From Sphingobacterium sp. CZ-2 (GTDB lineage Bacteria; Bacteroidota; Bacteroidia; Sphingobacteriales; Sphingobacteriaceae), in NCBI RefSeq assembly GCF_004526235.1, contig NZ_CP038159.1:1922001-1986000 (forward strand): a stretch of 64,000 bases of DNA. Reading direction: 5' to 3'. Shown piece by piece: positions 62,806 through 64,000 of this stretch. Numbering within the stretch: the first letter of the stretch is position 1; the number at the start of each line of letters is the position of its first letter. Under the pieces are notes generated by a model. It was given only the letters and a program-made list of their open reading frames with translations, did no database searches and was not told the origin of the DNA. The position numbers were made by a program, and so were the translations under genes.

Positions 62806-64000
62806 ATGAAATTTAAATTAACATCTGAGTATAAACCAACTGGAGACCAACCTACCGCCATCGAGCAATTAGTAGCAGGAGTGGATACAGGAGAAACCTA
62901 TCAAACTCTTTTGGGGGTCACCGGTTCCGGTAAGACATTTACAGTGGCCAATGTGATCCAACAGACCCAGAAGCCGACGTTGATTTTAAGCCATAACAAA
63001 ACCTTGGCCGCCCAACTATATGGCGAATTCAAGCAATTCTTTCCAGAAAATGCGGTCAACTATTTTGTTTCCTACTACGACTATTATCAGCCGGAAGCAT
63101 TCATTGCTTCCTCCAACACCTATATTGAGAAGGATCTTGCCATCAATGAAGAGATCGAAAAGCTGCGCTTGGCTACCACTTCGGCCTTGATGTCAGGTAG
63201 GAGGGACGTCATTGTGGTTTCTTCTGTTTCCTGTATTTATGGTATGGGAAATCCAGAGGATTTTTCCCGTTCCATCTTCCGCTTTGGCGTAGGAACGACA
63301 ATCAGTAGAAATGCCTTTTTATATAAACTGGTAGAGATTTTGTATGCCAGGACTACTGCAGAATTTAAAAGGGGTACCTTTCGAGTGAAAGGGGATACCA
63401 TCGATGTATATCCAGCATATCAGGATACTGCTTATCGGATTTCATTCTTTGGGGATGAGATCGATGAATTGAGCGAGATCGATCCGGTATCTGGAAGAAC
63501 CCTGGAGAAACATGAAAGCTTGGCTTTATTCCCAGCCAATCTGTTTGTTACCCCTAAAGAAAAATTCACCCAATCCATATTTTCCATTCAGGAAGAATTG
63601 GTAAGCCGGAAAGCCCAATTGGAAGGTGAAGGCAAGATGCTGGAAGCAAAACGTTTGGAAGAAAGGGTAAACTACGATCTGGAAATGATGCGTGAACTGG
63701 GCTATTGTTCCGGAATCGAGAACTATTCTAGGTTCTTCGATGGAAGGACACCAGGTATGCGTCCGTTCTGTTTATTGGATTATTTCCCGGAAGATTATCT
63801 CTTGGTGATTGATGAGAGCCATGTAACCATCCCACAATTGCGTGCGATGTATGGTGGAGATCGCTCGCGGAAGATATCTTTGGTGGAACATGGTTTCCGA
63901 TTGCCTGCGGCATTGGATAACCGTCCATTGAATTTCCCAGAATTCGAGTCCTTGACCAATCAGACCATTTATGTTTCAGCAACACCGGGTGACTATGAGT
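62806..64000 (+). CDS. uvrB: Excinuclease ABC subunit B (5' part, runs off window)
   Basis: Open from ATG 62806 to the window end (398 codons), with no stop reached. UvrB is the damage-verifying helicase-like subunit of nucleotide excision repair. Walker A is LLGVTGSGKTFTVANVI near residue 38, the beta-hairpin is FVSYYDYYQPEAFIASSNTY near 90, and the DEAD-like box is LLVIDESHV near 335. The start MKFKLTSEYKPTGDQPTAI is typical. Confidence 0.95.
   Translation, partial: MKFKLTSEYKPTGDQPTAIEQLVAGVDTGETYQTLLGVTGSGKTFTVANVIQQTQKPTLILSHNKTLAAQLYGEFKQFFPENAVNYFVSYYDYYQPEAFIASSNTYIEKDLAINEEIEKLRLATTSALMSGRRDVIVVSSVSCIYGMGNPEDFSRSIFRFGVGTTISRNAFLYKLVEILYARTTAEFKRGTFRVKGDTIDVYPAYQDTAYRISFFGDEIDELSEIDPVSGRTLEKHESLALFPANLFVTPKEKFTQSIFSIQEELVSRKAQLEGEGKMLEAKRLEERVNYDLEMMRELGYCSGIENYSRFFDGRTPGMRPFCLLDYFPEDYLLVIDESHVTIPQLRAMYGGDRSRKISLVEHGFRLPAALDNRPLNFPEFESLTNQTIYVSATPGDYE

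Noticed and set aside
62688..62861. Longer N-terminal extension of the uracil phosphoribosyltransferase frame
   Set aside because: The extra 58 residues are not family-like and would overlap the divergent uvrB start.

Overview
The window looks like a chromosome segment from a Bacteroidota species of the Sphingobacteriaceae (Sphingobacterium/Pedobacter type). Evidence seen in the sequence: several Bacteroidota-type promoters (TTTG, about 20 bases, then TAnnTTTG), no clear Shine-Dalgarno sequences, a SusC/SusD pair, many Sec lipoproteins and secreted glycosidases, a carbamoyl-phosphate synthase large subunit without the usual C-terminal extension, and ISAon1-like and IS1182-like insertion sequences. 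The genus is inferred from protein style; no search was run.

Layout. 1-2000: two damaged secreted-hydrolase genes (a metallophosphatase with its middle missing and an M28 peptidase/outer-membrane barrel fusion with an in-frame stop), then a palindromic REP-like element. 2150-11150: housekeeping genes (acs, a UbiA-like membrane protein, a 2-hydroxyacid dehydrogenase, rsmA, pdxA, the CCA-adding enzyme, miaA). 11180-15960: a lipoprotein, a GH2 glycosidase, a nested REP-like element, ilvE and a possible 36-residue double-glycine peptide. 16000-23600: GH3-family acyl-adenylating enzyme, lptB, recJ, a metallo-hydrolase, a KhtTU-type cation/proton antiporter pair and era. 23705-23898: two tandem initiator tRNA-fMet genes.

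23937-33350 is an A+T-rich accessory stretch directly downstream of the tRNA pair. It holds a DUF1016/PDDEXK nuclease gene split by a complete ISAon1-like element (8-base target duplication). Next comes a compact operon that I read as a divergent chaperone-usher-like surface fibre system: a LuxR-type regulator, a 948-residue outer-membrane barrel protein, a pilin-like subunit, a PapD-like chaperone and a multidomain tip/adhesin-like protein that shares its last domain with the pilin-like subunit. A strong terminator hairpin lies between the pilin-like and chaperone genes. This is the most interesting system in the window.

33450-47040: an RND efflux operon (adaptor, permease, TolC-like channel), a Tat-exported GH109-like oxidoreductase-fold glycosidase, a formylglycine-generating-enzyme-like lipoprotein, a REP cluster, then the SusC/SusD pair. 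47070-64000: carB, a GH20 hexosaminidase, lipA (its terminator hairpin is interrupted by an IS1182-like element with a 7-base duplication), a membrane protein, a YtcJ-like amidohydrolase, a bacilliredoxin, ahcY, a small lipoprotein, a nadR-like kinase with pnuC (nicotinamide riboside uptake and phosphorylation), a YkuK-type RNase H-like protein, upp, and the start of uvrB, which runs off the window end.
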